Source: Roseibacillus sp.
GTDB lineage: Bacteria > Verrucomicrobiota > Verrucomicrobiia > Verrucomicrobiales > Akkermansiaceae
Length of the DNA: 64,000 bases
NCBI GenBank assembly: GCA_028821775.1
Contig: JAPKFB010000009.1
Location: 33,097 to 97,096 of the forward strand
Direction of reading: 5' to 3'
The notes below the pieces were generated by a model. The model searched no databases. It had not been told where the DNA came from and saw only the letters and a list, made by a program, of their open reading frames with translations. Positions 34,906 to 43,174 of the stretch are shown here, piece by piece; positions within the stretch are counted from its first letter, which is position 1, and each line of letters starts with the position of its first letter. The position numbers and the translations under genes are program-made.

Positions 34906-36009
34906 ATGAAACAACTTTGGATCATTTCGCTGCTGGCCTTCGGGATCGCGCCATCCGCCTTTGGTGCGGCCCCGCCCGTGGGCTCCATCTCTGATGATGT
35001 CGGCTACTCCGAGGGCAGCGCGTTCAATGGCAGCAACTACGCGACGCTGACTCAGAAGCATCTCAGCGATTACCCGGGCACCGTTCTGGCCCTGGTCTTT
35101 GTCACTCCGTGGTGACCGGGTTGACAAACTCTGGCTTCCGAGTTCGGGAGCAAAATCATCAGCCACTTCAAGAACGCCGGACGGGGAGCAAACGATGGGG
35201 CAAATGACCATGGGGTAGAAGTGGAGTTTGTGCTCGTCTCCAATGAGCACGAGAGTTTTTGGGATATCAGCGTCGAATCGTTGCGGGCCAACAACAGCTT
35301 TGAGAGGGCGGGAATCGATCTTGCGCCCAACCGCCTAGACGACATCCGCGTCTCCTATGCCTACTTCCGGGGAGACCCGGTTCCCACCCCCCCCGGGGCC
35401 CTCCCCTTCAACGCGAGACGCCGGGTGGTGATCCTCAACCTGATCGACAATGCCGTTGGCCTCTCGCTGCGGGAAATCCGCTACAACGGGGAGCCGGAAT
35501 TCAGCGGGGCGCTTTCCGCCACGCAGGAAGCGGATATCAAGGCTGCCATCAACAGCATCCAGCCCGGAGTGGCTCTTCCCGACAACGATGGCGATGGTGA
35601 TCCCGACGCCACCGATCCGGATGATGACAACGATGGCCTCCTCGATACCGATGAGGCGACCCTGGGACTTGATCCCTTCGATGCGGATTCAGACCACAAC
35701 GGAATCGAGGATGGTGATGAGAATGCGGATGGCGATGAGTATTCCAATGCGGAGGAGCTTAATCTATTGCTCACTGATGCGCTCGATGGAAACTCTCGCT
35801 TTAACCCCGAATTGTTCCTCTCAGGAAGCGACTATTTAATTTCATTTCCGACTCTCCTTGGCCGTCGCTACACGGTGACCTGCAGCACGGATCTGATCCA
35901 ATTCGACGAAGTGACCTCGCAATTGGGGACGGGTGCAGTGCAGACCATCGCGCTGGGACCGCTCATGGATTCGCGCTTCTACCGCGTCAAAATCGAGGTT
36001 GCTCCCTAG
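34906..36009 (+). CDS. Exported UxxU thioredoxin-like selenoprotein (SelL-like) with thrombospondin type 3 repeats
   Basis: One frame from ATG 34906 to 36009 (367 residues) is interrupted only by TGA at 35113-35115 and 35122-35124. They fall exactly at the two Cys of a thioredoxin motif: LALVFVTPW-TGA-PG-TGA-QTLASEF, giving U70 and U73 if read as selenocysteine. A signal peptide (MKQLWIISLLAFGIAPSAFG) precedes; the motif sits between a beta strand and a helix (ASEFGSKIISHFKN), and strands VEVEFVLVSNEH and VVILNLIDNAVG follow. Next come Asp-rich calcium repeats (DNDGDGDPDATDPDDDNDG, about residues 225-285) and a C-terminal beta domain. SelL proteins of aquatic organisms have this UxxU motif. 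It could instead be a pseudogene with two chance stops. Confidence 0.72.
35127..35144 (+). promoter_or_regulatory. Candidate bacterial SECIS hairpin
   Basis: AACTC (35127-35131) pairs with GAGTT (35140-35144). Inside, GG (35133-35134) can pair with CC, leaving T35132 as a bulged U. The stem begins 11 nt after the first TGA, the spacing of the E. coli fdhF element, and the loop has a G in its first two bases if the GG/CC pair is open. It is only 2 nt after the second TGA. The apical loop lacks the GU seen in fdhF, so this is tentative. Confidence 0.45.
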
Positions 36010-36107
36010 GGTCTGTCAGGGTTGGGTGGAGTGATCAGCCCGCAGGAGAAGGGAGTGCGGACAGGGCGCCGAAAGGCAGGGGGTTGCGCCATTCCTGCTA
36101 GCGAGGA

Positions 36108-37511
36108 TTACGCGTGCTCCAGGAGGATGGAGTCGACGGCTTGCTCCATGAGGAGCGTGTCCGAAAACACGACCAAGGGAGTGCCGGCAGGGATATCGCG
36201 GCGGTTGCGGAGAGTCGCGACGGCATCCGCGATGGTATCGCGAGGTTTCTTGTGGAAGGGGATGGCGAAGGGGCGCACGCCTCGTGAGAGGGTGAGGGCT
36301 CGACAAACCTTTTCGTCTGGAACGAAGGCGTAGATTGGTGAGCGGGGCCGCAGGAGGGCGGCCTGGTTGGCGGTGGCGCCAGATTGGGTGAAGACGACCA
36401 TCACGGCGTCCTGAATGCTGTCAACCAACTGAACCGCAGCGCGCACCGCGTGCTGTTTCTCCAAGCGGAGATTCGCATGAGTGGCGTAGCCCAAGCCGCC
36501 TGAGCGTTCGATGCGGCGGGCCACCCGGTCCAGGATTTCGATGCAGCGCACCGGGTGTTTCCCCACCGAAGTTTCGCCGGAAATCATGAGAGCATCGGCC
36601 TCTTCGTAGACCGCATTCGCGCAATCGGTCACCTCCGCGCGAGTGGGGGTTGGGCTCTCGATCATGGATTCGAGGAGATGGGTGGCGATAATGACCCGAC
36701 GGCCCAGACAGAGGCAGCGCTTGACGATACGGCGTTGAATGATGGGGAGCTCTTCGATGTGGACCTCGATCCCGAGATCCCCACGGGCCACCATGATGAT
36801 GTCGGCGGCGGAAATGATGTCGTCGAGATTCTTGATGGCCTCCTGATCCTCGAGTTTGGCAATGAGCTCCGCGTGTCCGCCTGCCTCCGCGATCTTTGCC
36901 CGCAGTTCGTTCACGTGCGCGGCGTCCCGCACAAACGATCCGGCCACAAAGTCGGCCTGGCACTCGACGGCCACTTCGATGTCCGCGCGGTCTTTTTCGG
37001 TGAGTGCTGGAAGATTCAGGCGCACCCCGGGGAGATTGATGTGTCGGCGTGATCCGATCGTGCCATGAGTCATCACCTCGCAAGTGATGCGATCACTGGT
37101 CACGCCTGCGATCTTCATGATCATGGCGCCGTTGTCGACGAGGAGGGTGTCGCCAATGTTCACGTCATTGACGAGGCTGGAGTAATTGACGGTGGTGGAG
37201 GCAGGGAGGGCGGGGGTGCTTCCCTCGTGCCGAAATTCGATCTGGTCGCCGGGATTGAGCTCGAGAGGAGTGGTGAGTTTCCCCGTTCGGATGGAGGGTC
37301 CTTGCAGGTCGAAAAGGATTGCGACCGGGCGTTCACGCGGAGCGTCCTTGGCCGCTTCCCTGATTCGTGCTGAAACTTCGCGGGCCCATTCGTGAGCCGC
37401 ATGGCTCATGTTGATCCGAAAAGCGTCAGTGCCTGCTTCGATCAAGGCTCTGATCGCTTCGAGAGAGTCGGTCGCGGGACCGAGGGTGGCAATGAGTCGA
37501 GTGCGGCGCAC
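36108..37511 (-). CDS. pyk: Pyruvate kinase
   Basis: 467 residues from the GTG at 37511 (MRRTRLIATLGPATDS). Core motifs are all visible: FRINMSHA, ILFDLQGPSIRTG, the active-site segment HAELIAKLEDQEAIKNLDD with the catalytic Lys and metal-binding Glu, MVARGDLGIEV, and THLLESMIESPTPTRAEVTD. The C-terminal domain (RAAVQLVDSIQDAVMVVFTQ and on) is full length. It makes pyruvate and ATP from PEP in glycolysis. A longer TTG start (37553) is possible but adds non-conserved residues. A 16-bp palindrome lies 67 bases upstream. Confidence 0.95.
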   Translation of the reverse strand: MRRTRLIATLGPATDSLEAIRALIEAGTDAFRINMSHAAHEWAREVSARIREAAKDAPRERPVAILFDLQGPSIRTGKLTTPLELNPGDQIEFRHEGSTPALPASTTVNYSSLVNDVNIGDTLLVDNGAMIMKIAGVTSDRITCEVMTHGTIGSRRHINLPGVRLNLPALTEKDRADIEVAVECQADFVAGSFVRDAAHVNELRAKIAEAGGHAELIAKLEDQEAIKNLDDIISAADIIMVARGDLGIEVHIEELPIIQRRIVKRCLCLGRRVIIATHLLESMIESPTPTRAEVTDCANAVYEEADALMISGETSVGKHPVRCIEILDRVARRIERSGGLGYATHANLRLEKQHAVRAAVQLVDSIQDAVMVVFTQSGATANQAALLRPRSPIYAFVPDEKVCRALTLSRGVRPFAIPFHKKPRDTIADAVATLRNRRDIPAGTPLVVFSDTLLMEQAVDSILLEHA

Positions 37512-37577
37512 GCACGGAACCGTGCAGTTCCCGTGCCAGAAGGACAATGCCAATTACGTAGGCAAGGCGGAAACACT

Positions 37578-37593
37578 GTCCACAATTGTGGAC
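37578..37593. promoter_or_regulatory. Perfect 16-bp palindrome upstream of pyk (candidate operator)
   Basis: GTCCACAATTGTGGAC equals its own reverse complement. It is 67-82 bases upstream of the pyk start, in a region without genes, so a binding site for a dimeric regulator is likely. The regulator is unknown. Confidence 0.4.
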
Positions 37594-37904
37594 TACTTCT
37601 GGCCCCCGCTCAAATTTACGCCACTATTTCGGTCAGTGAAAGTGCCTCCCTCGCGTTCTCCACTGCGATTCAGGAAGAGTGTTGGAAGATCGGTGTGGGC
37701 AAAGTGATGCGGATCGTTTCGGTCTTGGTGCGCCGACCGGCGCGGGCAAGGATCATCACTCACCCCAGCTTGCGCGATGTGGATTCGTGATCGAGAGGGC
37801 CGAGGAGCCACTCTTTCCGATCGAAGAGAATCCATTTAACCTTGCGCCATTCGAGCTAGGAGCGGGTTTGGGAACAACGGGATTGGACCTGTCATCAGCG
37901 TGCC

Positions 37905-38339
37905 TGTCTCGTGACGTCATCGGTTGACTGGTGCAATGAAATCTTCAGCTCGGCAGAATCCGTCAACGATGGATTTGTTCCTCTCTCCTCGCATGACTTT
38001 CGGGTCCCCCGAGTCGATTAGCCTTCAGCAGTGGATGGTGCGGAGTGGCTCCAAAATGAGTTTGGTGCGTCCAAGTCCTTCACCTCGGCGGCGGTTTTTT
38101 GGTATGATGACATGCGGCCCAAGTTGGCGGGACCTCCCAAATCGTGGCGCGTTCAATATTGTGATGGAAGCGGTGGGTGGAAGGAGGTGCAGACCAAGGA
38201 TGCGGATGGGCTGAAACTCGACACCTTCAACGAAGGGTGCTATGAGCGCGTGATCACGACCGCGCTCCGCTTGGCGTTCGAGTCGACCAAGGCGCATGCT
38301 TCCGGCCTGCTGGAATTCCGGACCTTGCCGGTGAAATAA
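37905..38339 (+). pseudogene. C-terminal remnant of a GH127-like glycosidase (discoidin-like end)
   Basis: The in-frame sequence VTSSVDWCNEIFSSAESVND, GFVPLSSHDFRVPRVD, then TAG at 38019-38021, then PSAVDGAEWLQNEFGASKSF, SAAVFWYDDMRPK, PKSWRVQYCDGSGGWKEVQ and LEFRTLPVK matches the C-terminal domain of DUF1680/GH127 beta-L-arabinofuranosidase-like proteins (DG..P.SS.D, WLQ.F, VYWFDD, PKSWR). The catalytic part is missing upstream and the frame contains a stop, so this is a decayed fragment. The 102 residues after GTG 38031 might still be translated. Confidence 0.55.
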
Positions 38340-38546
38340 GAACTAGCGAGGGCCTCTTCGGATCGCTCGACGAAATCATCATTGCGAGCCGGAATCGCTT
38401 GAATCGATGGGCTCTGTAGCTCAGTCAAGCGGGGAGGCCCGCTCGGCGGGTTCACGCAAAAGGCGGGTTTGGGCGAAGAATTATTCTGAATATTCGGTTC
38501 TTGAGCGGATAGTGTACAAGGAGTTGTTTCCTGCCCCACGCGATCG

Positions 38547-39071
38547 ATGGATCCTACCTCTGAATATGTCCGTCTCTGGACCCGCCATCAGGCGGAAGTG
38601 GAGCGCTATGTCTTCATGATGATTCCCCGTGTGGTTGATGCCGCGGAGGTCTTGCAAGAGGTCTCGGTGAAGCTTTGGGAGAAGTGGGAACACTATGATC
38701 AGGCGCGACCCTTTGTGCCGTGGGCCATCCGGTTTGCCTGGTTGGAAGTGCTGAAGTGGCGGCAGCGTCAGGCCCGTGAGAAGCTGGTCTTTTCGGGTCC
38801 CCTGCTCGAGCAACTCAACGCAAGTCACGATAGTGAAATTTCCGTGATGGAGGCGCGTCGCAAGGCTCTGGAAGACTGCCTGGGCAAGCTCAACGAGCAG
38901 GAGCGTAAGTGGGTTAACATGCGATACGGACGACACGGCGCGGTCAAGGAAGAGGCCCAACGCACGGGCGTGAAACTGCACAAGCTTTACTACGCTCTGG
39001 AAAAAATCCGGGCTCAACTCATGAATTGCATCGATCAGACCATGAAACGGGAGGGCTGGAGCGATGCCTGA
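38547..39071 (+). CDS. ECF sigma factor, Rhodopirellula/Verrucomicrobium type
   Basis: 174 residues. Region 2 (QAEVERYVFMMIPRVVDAAE, then VLQEVSVKLWEKWEHYDQAR, and PFVPWAIRFAWLEVLKWRQR) and region 4 (LEDCLGKLNEQERKWVNMRY, then AVKEEAQRTGVKLHKLYYAL) are clear. This is the ECF subgroup common in Planctomycetes and Verrucomicrobia, typically encoded next to a FecR-like regulator. The gene overlaps the FecR gene by eight bases. It probably directs transcription of this operon and others. Confidence 0.9.
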   Translation: MDPTSEYVRLWTRHQAEVERYVFMMIPRVVDAAEVLQEVSVKLWEKWEHYDQARPFVPWAIRFAWLEVLKWRQRQAREKLVFSGPLLEQLNASHDSEISVMEARRKALEDCLGKLNEQERKWVNMRYGRHGAVKEEAQRTGVKLHKLYYALEKIRAQLMNCIDQTMKREGWSDA

Positions 39072-40413
39072 GTCTGTAGAAGAGAATCGCAAGCTCGATG
39101 CTCTCCTGGCACGCCTCGTGGAGGAGTCCATCACGGCAGCGGAGTTTGCGGAGTTGGAAACTTTGCTCGAGGGAAATACCAAGGCACAGGAACGGTATCT
39201 TCATTACCTCGGCCTTCACATGGACCTGCAGGACGCGGGGGCACTCTTCGTGGTCGACTCTAACAGCCTGTCCAGCGGGCGGCGATGGGCGAGAGGGACC
39301 GTCTTGGGATTCGCGGCGGTCGCAGCGGCGCTCGTGGGGGCGATTTTTCTGCTCGTGCGATCCGAGCCGGGTTCGCAAGTTCCGGTGCAAGCGCAAATCA
39401 AAGCCCAGATGGCTTCGCCCATCGCACGCATAGCCGAGTTGAATGGCTCGGTGGCGTGGACCGGCGACGGCGGGCAGGTAAACTACAATCTGGATGTCGG
39501 CGATGCGATCAAGGGAGGCACGCTGGAAACGCTTGCCACGAACTCGTGGGCCGAGATTGTATTTCTCGATGGTTCAAGTGTCTGGATCTCCGGACCTGCC
39601 GTGCTCACCTTGTCGGAGGGGGAGGAAGGCAAATTGATTCGTCTTCGCCGGGGAGACCTCTCGCTTGATGTTTCTCCTCAGTCGACCGGCAAACCGCTTC
39701 GCCTGGTGACCCTGACGGCCGAGGCAGAAGTTCTGGGCACGCAATTCAACGTCACCGCTGATTCGGCCTCGACTCGTCTCACCGTCAACGAAGGGCTGGT
39801 GCGTGTTAAGCGTCTTGTCGACGGCAGGGTGCAGGAAGTTCCGGCCAATCGTTTTGTGGTCGCGGCTCTCGAACGGGAGACAGACTTTGTAGCGACTCCG
39901 CGCGGCGATTATGCGGAAGTCTGGCAGAGCGAGCTTCCCCGCGACAAGCGGCAGGGAGAGTGGGAGTCCGGCGGCGGGGACCAGCCGGGCGTTTTGCGGG
40001 CTGAAGCCCACATTTTTCGGGGAGATCATGGCGAGCGTGAGAATCCAATCTTGCTTCACAGCGTTGTGGTGGGCCCTTCGGCACTACACCTTCCCCCGAT
40101 TCTTCTCACCGAGGGTGCGCGCTTTCGGATTGTAGGCCGGCTTACGAGAAGCCAGGCGGTGAAGATCGGATTTGGAACCCACCGCGTCCGGGGCGGGTTT
40201 TCCGGTAAATTCGAGGCGTCGAGCAAGATCGAATTCAGCGAGGAGTCCCAGGGGAAGTTTGATATTGAACTGGCACTCGACGAGTTCCCCCGCATGAAAA
40301 ATCGCTTTCCCGAGTCGCCTGTTGGCCATGAGCTCGTCTGGCTTTGGATCCAGACCGTGAAGGAAAACGTTGGTCTGGAGGTGATCAGCGTAGAACTTCT
40401 TGAATCGCGATGA
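39064..40413 (+). CDS. FecR-domain anti-sigma / sigma regulator
   Basis: 449 residues. A cytoplasmic N-terminal part (LDALLARLVEESITAAEFAE) is followed by one membrane helix (GFAAVAAALVGAIFLLV, near residue 80-98). The periplasmic FecR domain follows (LNGSVAWTGDGGQVNYNLDV, then SWAEIVFLDGSSVWISGPAV and TAEAEVLGTQFNVTADSAST). A C-terminal beta domain ends the protein. The partner of the overlapping ECF sigma factor, it likely senses an envelope signal and controls the sigma. No TonB-dependent receptor is beside it, unlike the classical Fec system. Confidence 0.88.
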   Translation: MPESVEENRKLDALLARLVEESITAAEFAELETLLEGNTKAQERYLHYLGLHMDLQDAGALFVVDSNSLSSGRRWARGTVLGFAAVAAALVGAIFLLVRSEPGSQVPVQAQIKAQMASPIARIAELNGSVAWTGDGGQVNYNLDVGDAIKGGTLETLATNSWAEIVFLDGSSVWISGPAVLTLSEGEEGKLIRLRRGDLSLDVSPQSTGKPLRLVTLTAEAEVLGTQFNVTADSASTRLTVNEGLVRVKRLVDGRVQEVPANRFVVAALERETDFVATPRGDYAEVWQSELPRDKRQGEWESGGGDQPGVLRAEAHIFRGDHGERENPILLHSVVVGPSALHLPPILLTEGARFRIVGRLTRSQAVKIGFGTHRVRGGFSGKFEASSKIEFSEESQGKFDIELALDEFPRMKNRFPESPVGHELVWLWIQTVKENVGLEVISVELLESR

Positions 40414-40447
40414 GCAGCCACTCCAAGTAACTTTTAGCCCCTCCTGA

Positions 40448-41848
40448 ATGAGAAACTCCGCAAAATTGAAGAAGACCATACTCGTGCATGGCGCGTGGCT
40501 CCTCGCCGCGATCACATCTTTCGTTCTGGGCTCGCAGCTCTTTCCGTCTGGCCGCAATGCCGAGGAGGCAGATGGGATGTCCGCGGGGCGGGCCAGAGGG
40601 CCGAGCGGTCAGATCGCGGGTTCGAGCGGGGTGCATGGCGGTTCCCGGGCGGGAGGAGAAGGAGGAGCGAGAGTTTCCGGCGCTGGGCATTCCCAAGGCG
40701 GTGGCCGCGTCGTTCCTTCGGCCTTTTCCGAGGAAGACATCGCTTCGTTTGGCGAATTGTTTCGGGAGTCCTCGAGCCCAATTGATCGTCGACTCGCCTT
40801 CTCGCGTCTCCTCGAAGCTCTCACTCCGGAGAATGCTGAACTTGTCCGCGTACAGATTGCGCACCTTCATGATCGCAGCGCTGAATTCCGCGAGTTTCAT
40901 TATGCTTGGGGTGCGGTGGCGGGAGAGGATGCCATCATGTTCGGAGCTGATACCAAGAAGGACGACATGTCGCCAGCCCTCGCTGGTTGGGCGAGTGCGA
41001 ATCCGGAGGCCGCCCTCGCTTGGTTCAAGGGTCTCGACATGGAGAACGATGCGCGTTTCGACTCGGTGCTCGTCGACAGGAAGATCCCGGCTGAGGCCCT
41101 GCGACACGGGCTCATGAGGGGATTGGTGCAGGGCTTGGCCGCCTCCGATCCGAATACCGCGACCCAGTTCATCAACGAATTGGCGGCCACCGACCAGAAG
41201 GGAACGGAGGGCATGATGCATATCGTGCTGGAAGCCGTTCTGCGCACGGACTCTCCTGCCGAGGCCGCGGTCTGGGCGGAAAATTTGACGGGAGATCATC
41301 TGAGGAATCAGGCCATGGGACGCGTCGCGGGCCATTTTGCGGTTACCGATCCGGAGGCGGCCGCGGTCTGGGCGGCAAACTTCAGTGGTCAGCCCGAGAG
41401 CTCCGCGGTGATCGGAGGGGTTGGAGCCCGCTGGGCCTCCAAGGATCCGGAGGCCGCGATTGCCTGGCTGAACGAGCTTCCCGAAGGCCAAGGCCAGAAC
41501 GCGGGGATGCGAGGGGCGTTGCGGGAATGGGCGGAAAGTGATCCCACCGAAGCGGGTGGATTTATCCAGACCCTGCCAGCTTCCCCGATGCGTGATGCTG
41601 CGATCAGTGGTTACAGCAGGAGGATCGCCTGGGAAAATCCCCGGGCCGCGATGGGCTGGGCGGAGGCGATTTCCTCTCCAGAGGAACGAATTGAGACCAT
41701 GATCGGGGTCGGCCGGGCGTGGAGACACCGGGACGCCAGCGGTGCGGCGGAGTGGGTGAGTTCCTCCGGGCTGCCGGAAAATCTCCAGCAGAGAATCCTG
41801 AATCCGCCGCGGCATCCGCAGGCCGATGGCATTAGGGCAACACGATGA
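40448..41848 (+). CDS. Exported repeat protein with Ala-Trp repeats (paralog 1)
   Basis: 466 residues. A membrane anchor or signal (ILVHGAWLLAAITSFVLGS) is followed by a Gly/Arg/Ser-rich low-complexity stretch to about residue 85. The rest consists of short helical repeats of about 35 residues with the pattern A..W....P..A (DPEAAAVWAANFSGQPESSA, SKDPEAAIAWLNELPEGQG, ENPRAAMGWAEAISSPEERI). Such repeats form a helical solenoid for binding partners. It lies in the sigma/FecR operon and its stop overlaps the paralog's start (ATGA). Confidence 0.72.
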   Translation: MRNSAKLKKTILVHGAWLLAAITSFVLGSQLFPSGRNAEEADGMSAGRARGPSGQIAGSSGVHGGSRAGGEGGARVSGAGHSQGGGRVVPSAFSEEDIASFGELFRESSSPIDRRLAFSRLLEALTPENAELVRVQIAHLHDRSAEFREFHYAWGAVAGEDAIMFGADTKKDDMSPALAGWASANPEAALAWFKGLDMENDARFDSVLVDRKIPAEALRHGLMRGLVQGLAASDPNTATQFINELAATDQKGTEGMMHIVLEAVLRTDSPAEAAVWAENLTGDHLRNQAMGRVAGHFAVTDPEAAAVWAANFSGQPESSAVIGGVGARWASKDPEAAIAWLNELPEGQGQNAGMRGALREWAESDPTEAGGFIQTLPASPMRDAAISGYSRRIAWENPRAAMGWAEAISSPEERIETMIGVGRAWRHRDASGAAEWVSSSGLPENLQQRILNPPRHPQADGIRATR

Positions 41849-43092
41849 ATCGTTCCCGCTGGACTCACGGCTCCTGGCTCCTGATCACGATCGGCACCTT
41901 CGTGGCCGGTTCCCAGTGGGCAGGGCTCTCGAAGAGTGGTGACGAATGGGAGATGGTCGGGCGGCGCGACGAGAGGCCCCCCGCCGAAACCAGGAAATCA
42001 ACCCCGCATGGGTGGGTCGCTCCCAGCAGAGAACTGACGAGCAACGCGCCCTCTCGAAAGAGCAGCAAAGGCCTCGAGAGGAGCAATCGCTCCGAGTCTC
42101 AAGAGGGATCGAACGCGTGGACGAAGACGAGAGGTAACTTGATTCCGAGTGCGATTCCTTCGAACGAAGCACCACTCAACAACGATCAAATGCGCTCCCT
42201 GGTCCTGCAGGCAATCAAGTCGTTCAATCCGGTGAAACGGCGACAGGCTTTCGACCGATTGCTGGAAGAGATGCAATCCGGGACCTTCACCAACGAGCAA
42301 GCCATGACGATCAGGAAGGCGATGGCGGAGAACGGTGCTAGTGGGGAGCAGTGGAAGAATTTCGATTATGCATGGGGCGCGAACGAGCCAGAGGCTGCGC
42401 TGGCCCACATCAACGAGATCCCGCAGCAATACCTCAACGGATTCCTCTACAACATGATTCCGGGCCTCGCGAGTGCCGATCCCCAGGCTGCCATCGATCT
42501 CTTTGGAGGCTTGGGAGTGGAAGTGCAGAACAAGATCAGGAACCGGCTTTTTGAAGGGCTGATCGACAATGACGTGGCCGTTGCGACGAACTATATTTAC
42601 GATGTTACCAATCTCGAAGATTACAACTGGCGACCGATGGACGTGCTGACCCGGGAGATCGTGGTGGACGTGGGCGTGAGCGACACTCTGGCGTGGGCCG
42701 CTGAATTACCCGAGGGCCCTCTGCGGGGCAGTGCCTGGAGCGCGGCCTACGCGCATTGGGGCCAGCGCCAACCGGAAGTCGCGGTCCAATCAATCATCGA
42801 GATGTCACCCTCGCAGGATCGCAACCTTGCGATCAACGGATTTACCGCTGCCTATGCTCACCAGGACGGAGCCACGGCCGTGGCTTGGGCTGCTGAGATT
42901 ACGGAATCTGGATTGCGCCAAGCAGCCTTGGTCAGGGCGGCCACGCAGTACTACCGCCAGGACCAACAAGCTGCCACCGAGTGGTTCGGGAGCAGTGGCA
43001 TGTCCCCTGAGAGCTGGGCGCAGGCCACGGGAATTCCGGTCTCCAATCTTTCGGACAATCGAGAGTCGGAAACGCAGACCGAAGACGATTGA
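41845..43092 (+). CDS. Exported repeat protein with Ala-Trp repeats (paralog 2)
   Basis: 415 residues, paralogous to the preceding gene: same start layout (SWLLITIGTFVAGSQWAG), a Ser/Arg/Lys-rich stretch to about residue 90, then similar repeats (FDYAWGANEPEAALAHINEI, TLAWAAELPEGPLRGSAWSA, ATAVAWAAEITESGLRQAAL) and the same ending pattern ATEWFGSSGMS. Tandem duplication within the operon is likely. Function unknown; the shared operon with sigma/FecR suggests an envelope stress or sensing role. Confidence 0.7.
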   Translation: MNRSRWTHGSWLLITIGTFVAGSQWAGLSKSGDEWEMVGRRDERPPAETRKSTPHGWVAPSRELTSNAPSRKSSKGLERSNRSESQEGSNAWTKTRGNLIPSAIPSNEAPLNNDQMRSLVLQAIKSFNPVKRRQAFDRLLEEMQSGTFTNEQAMTIRKAMAENGASGEQWKNFDYAWGANEPEAALAHINEIPQQYLNGFLYNMIPGLASADPQAAIDLFGGLGVEVQNKIRNRLFEGLIDNDVAVATNYIYDVTNLEDYNWRPMDVLTREIVVDVGVSDTLAWAAELPEGPLRGSAWSAAYAHWGQRQPEVAVQSIIEMSPSQDRNLAINGFTAAYAHQDGATAVAWAAEITESGLRQAALVRAATQYYRQDQQAATEWFGSSGMSPESWAQATGIPVSNLSDNRESETQTEDD

Positions 43093-43174
43093 TCCCCATC
43101 GGGGAGGGCGCGAGTGGCAGGGAAGGGATTTGCCACTTGGCGAGCTCCCTTTGGGCTGTCAGGACTTCCAAGCT

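Noticed and set aside
38408..38460. tRNA-like start GGGCTCTGTAGCTCAG
   Set aside because: No anticodon arm, T arm or matching acceptor end follows, so it is not a tRNA; resemblance is limited to the D-arm region.
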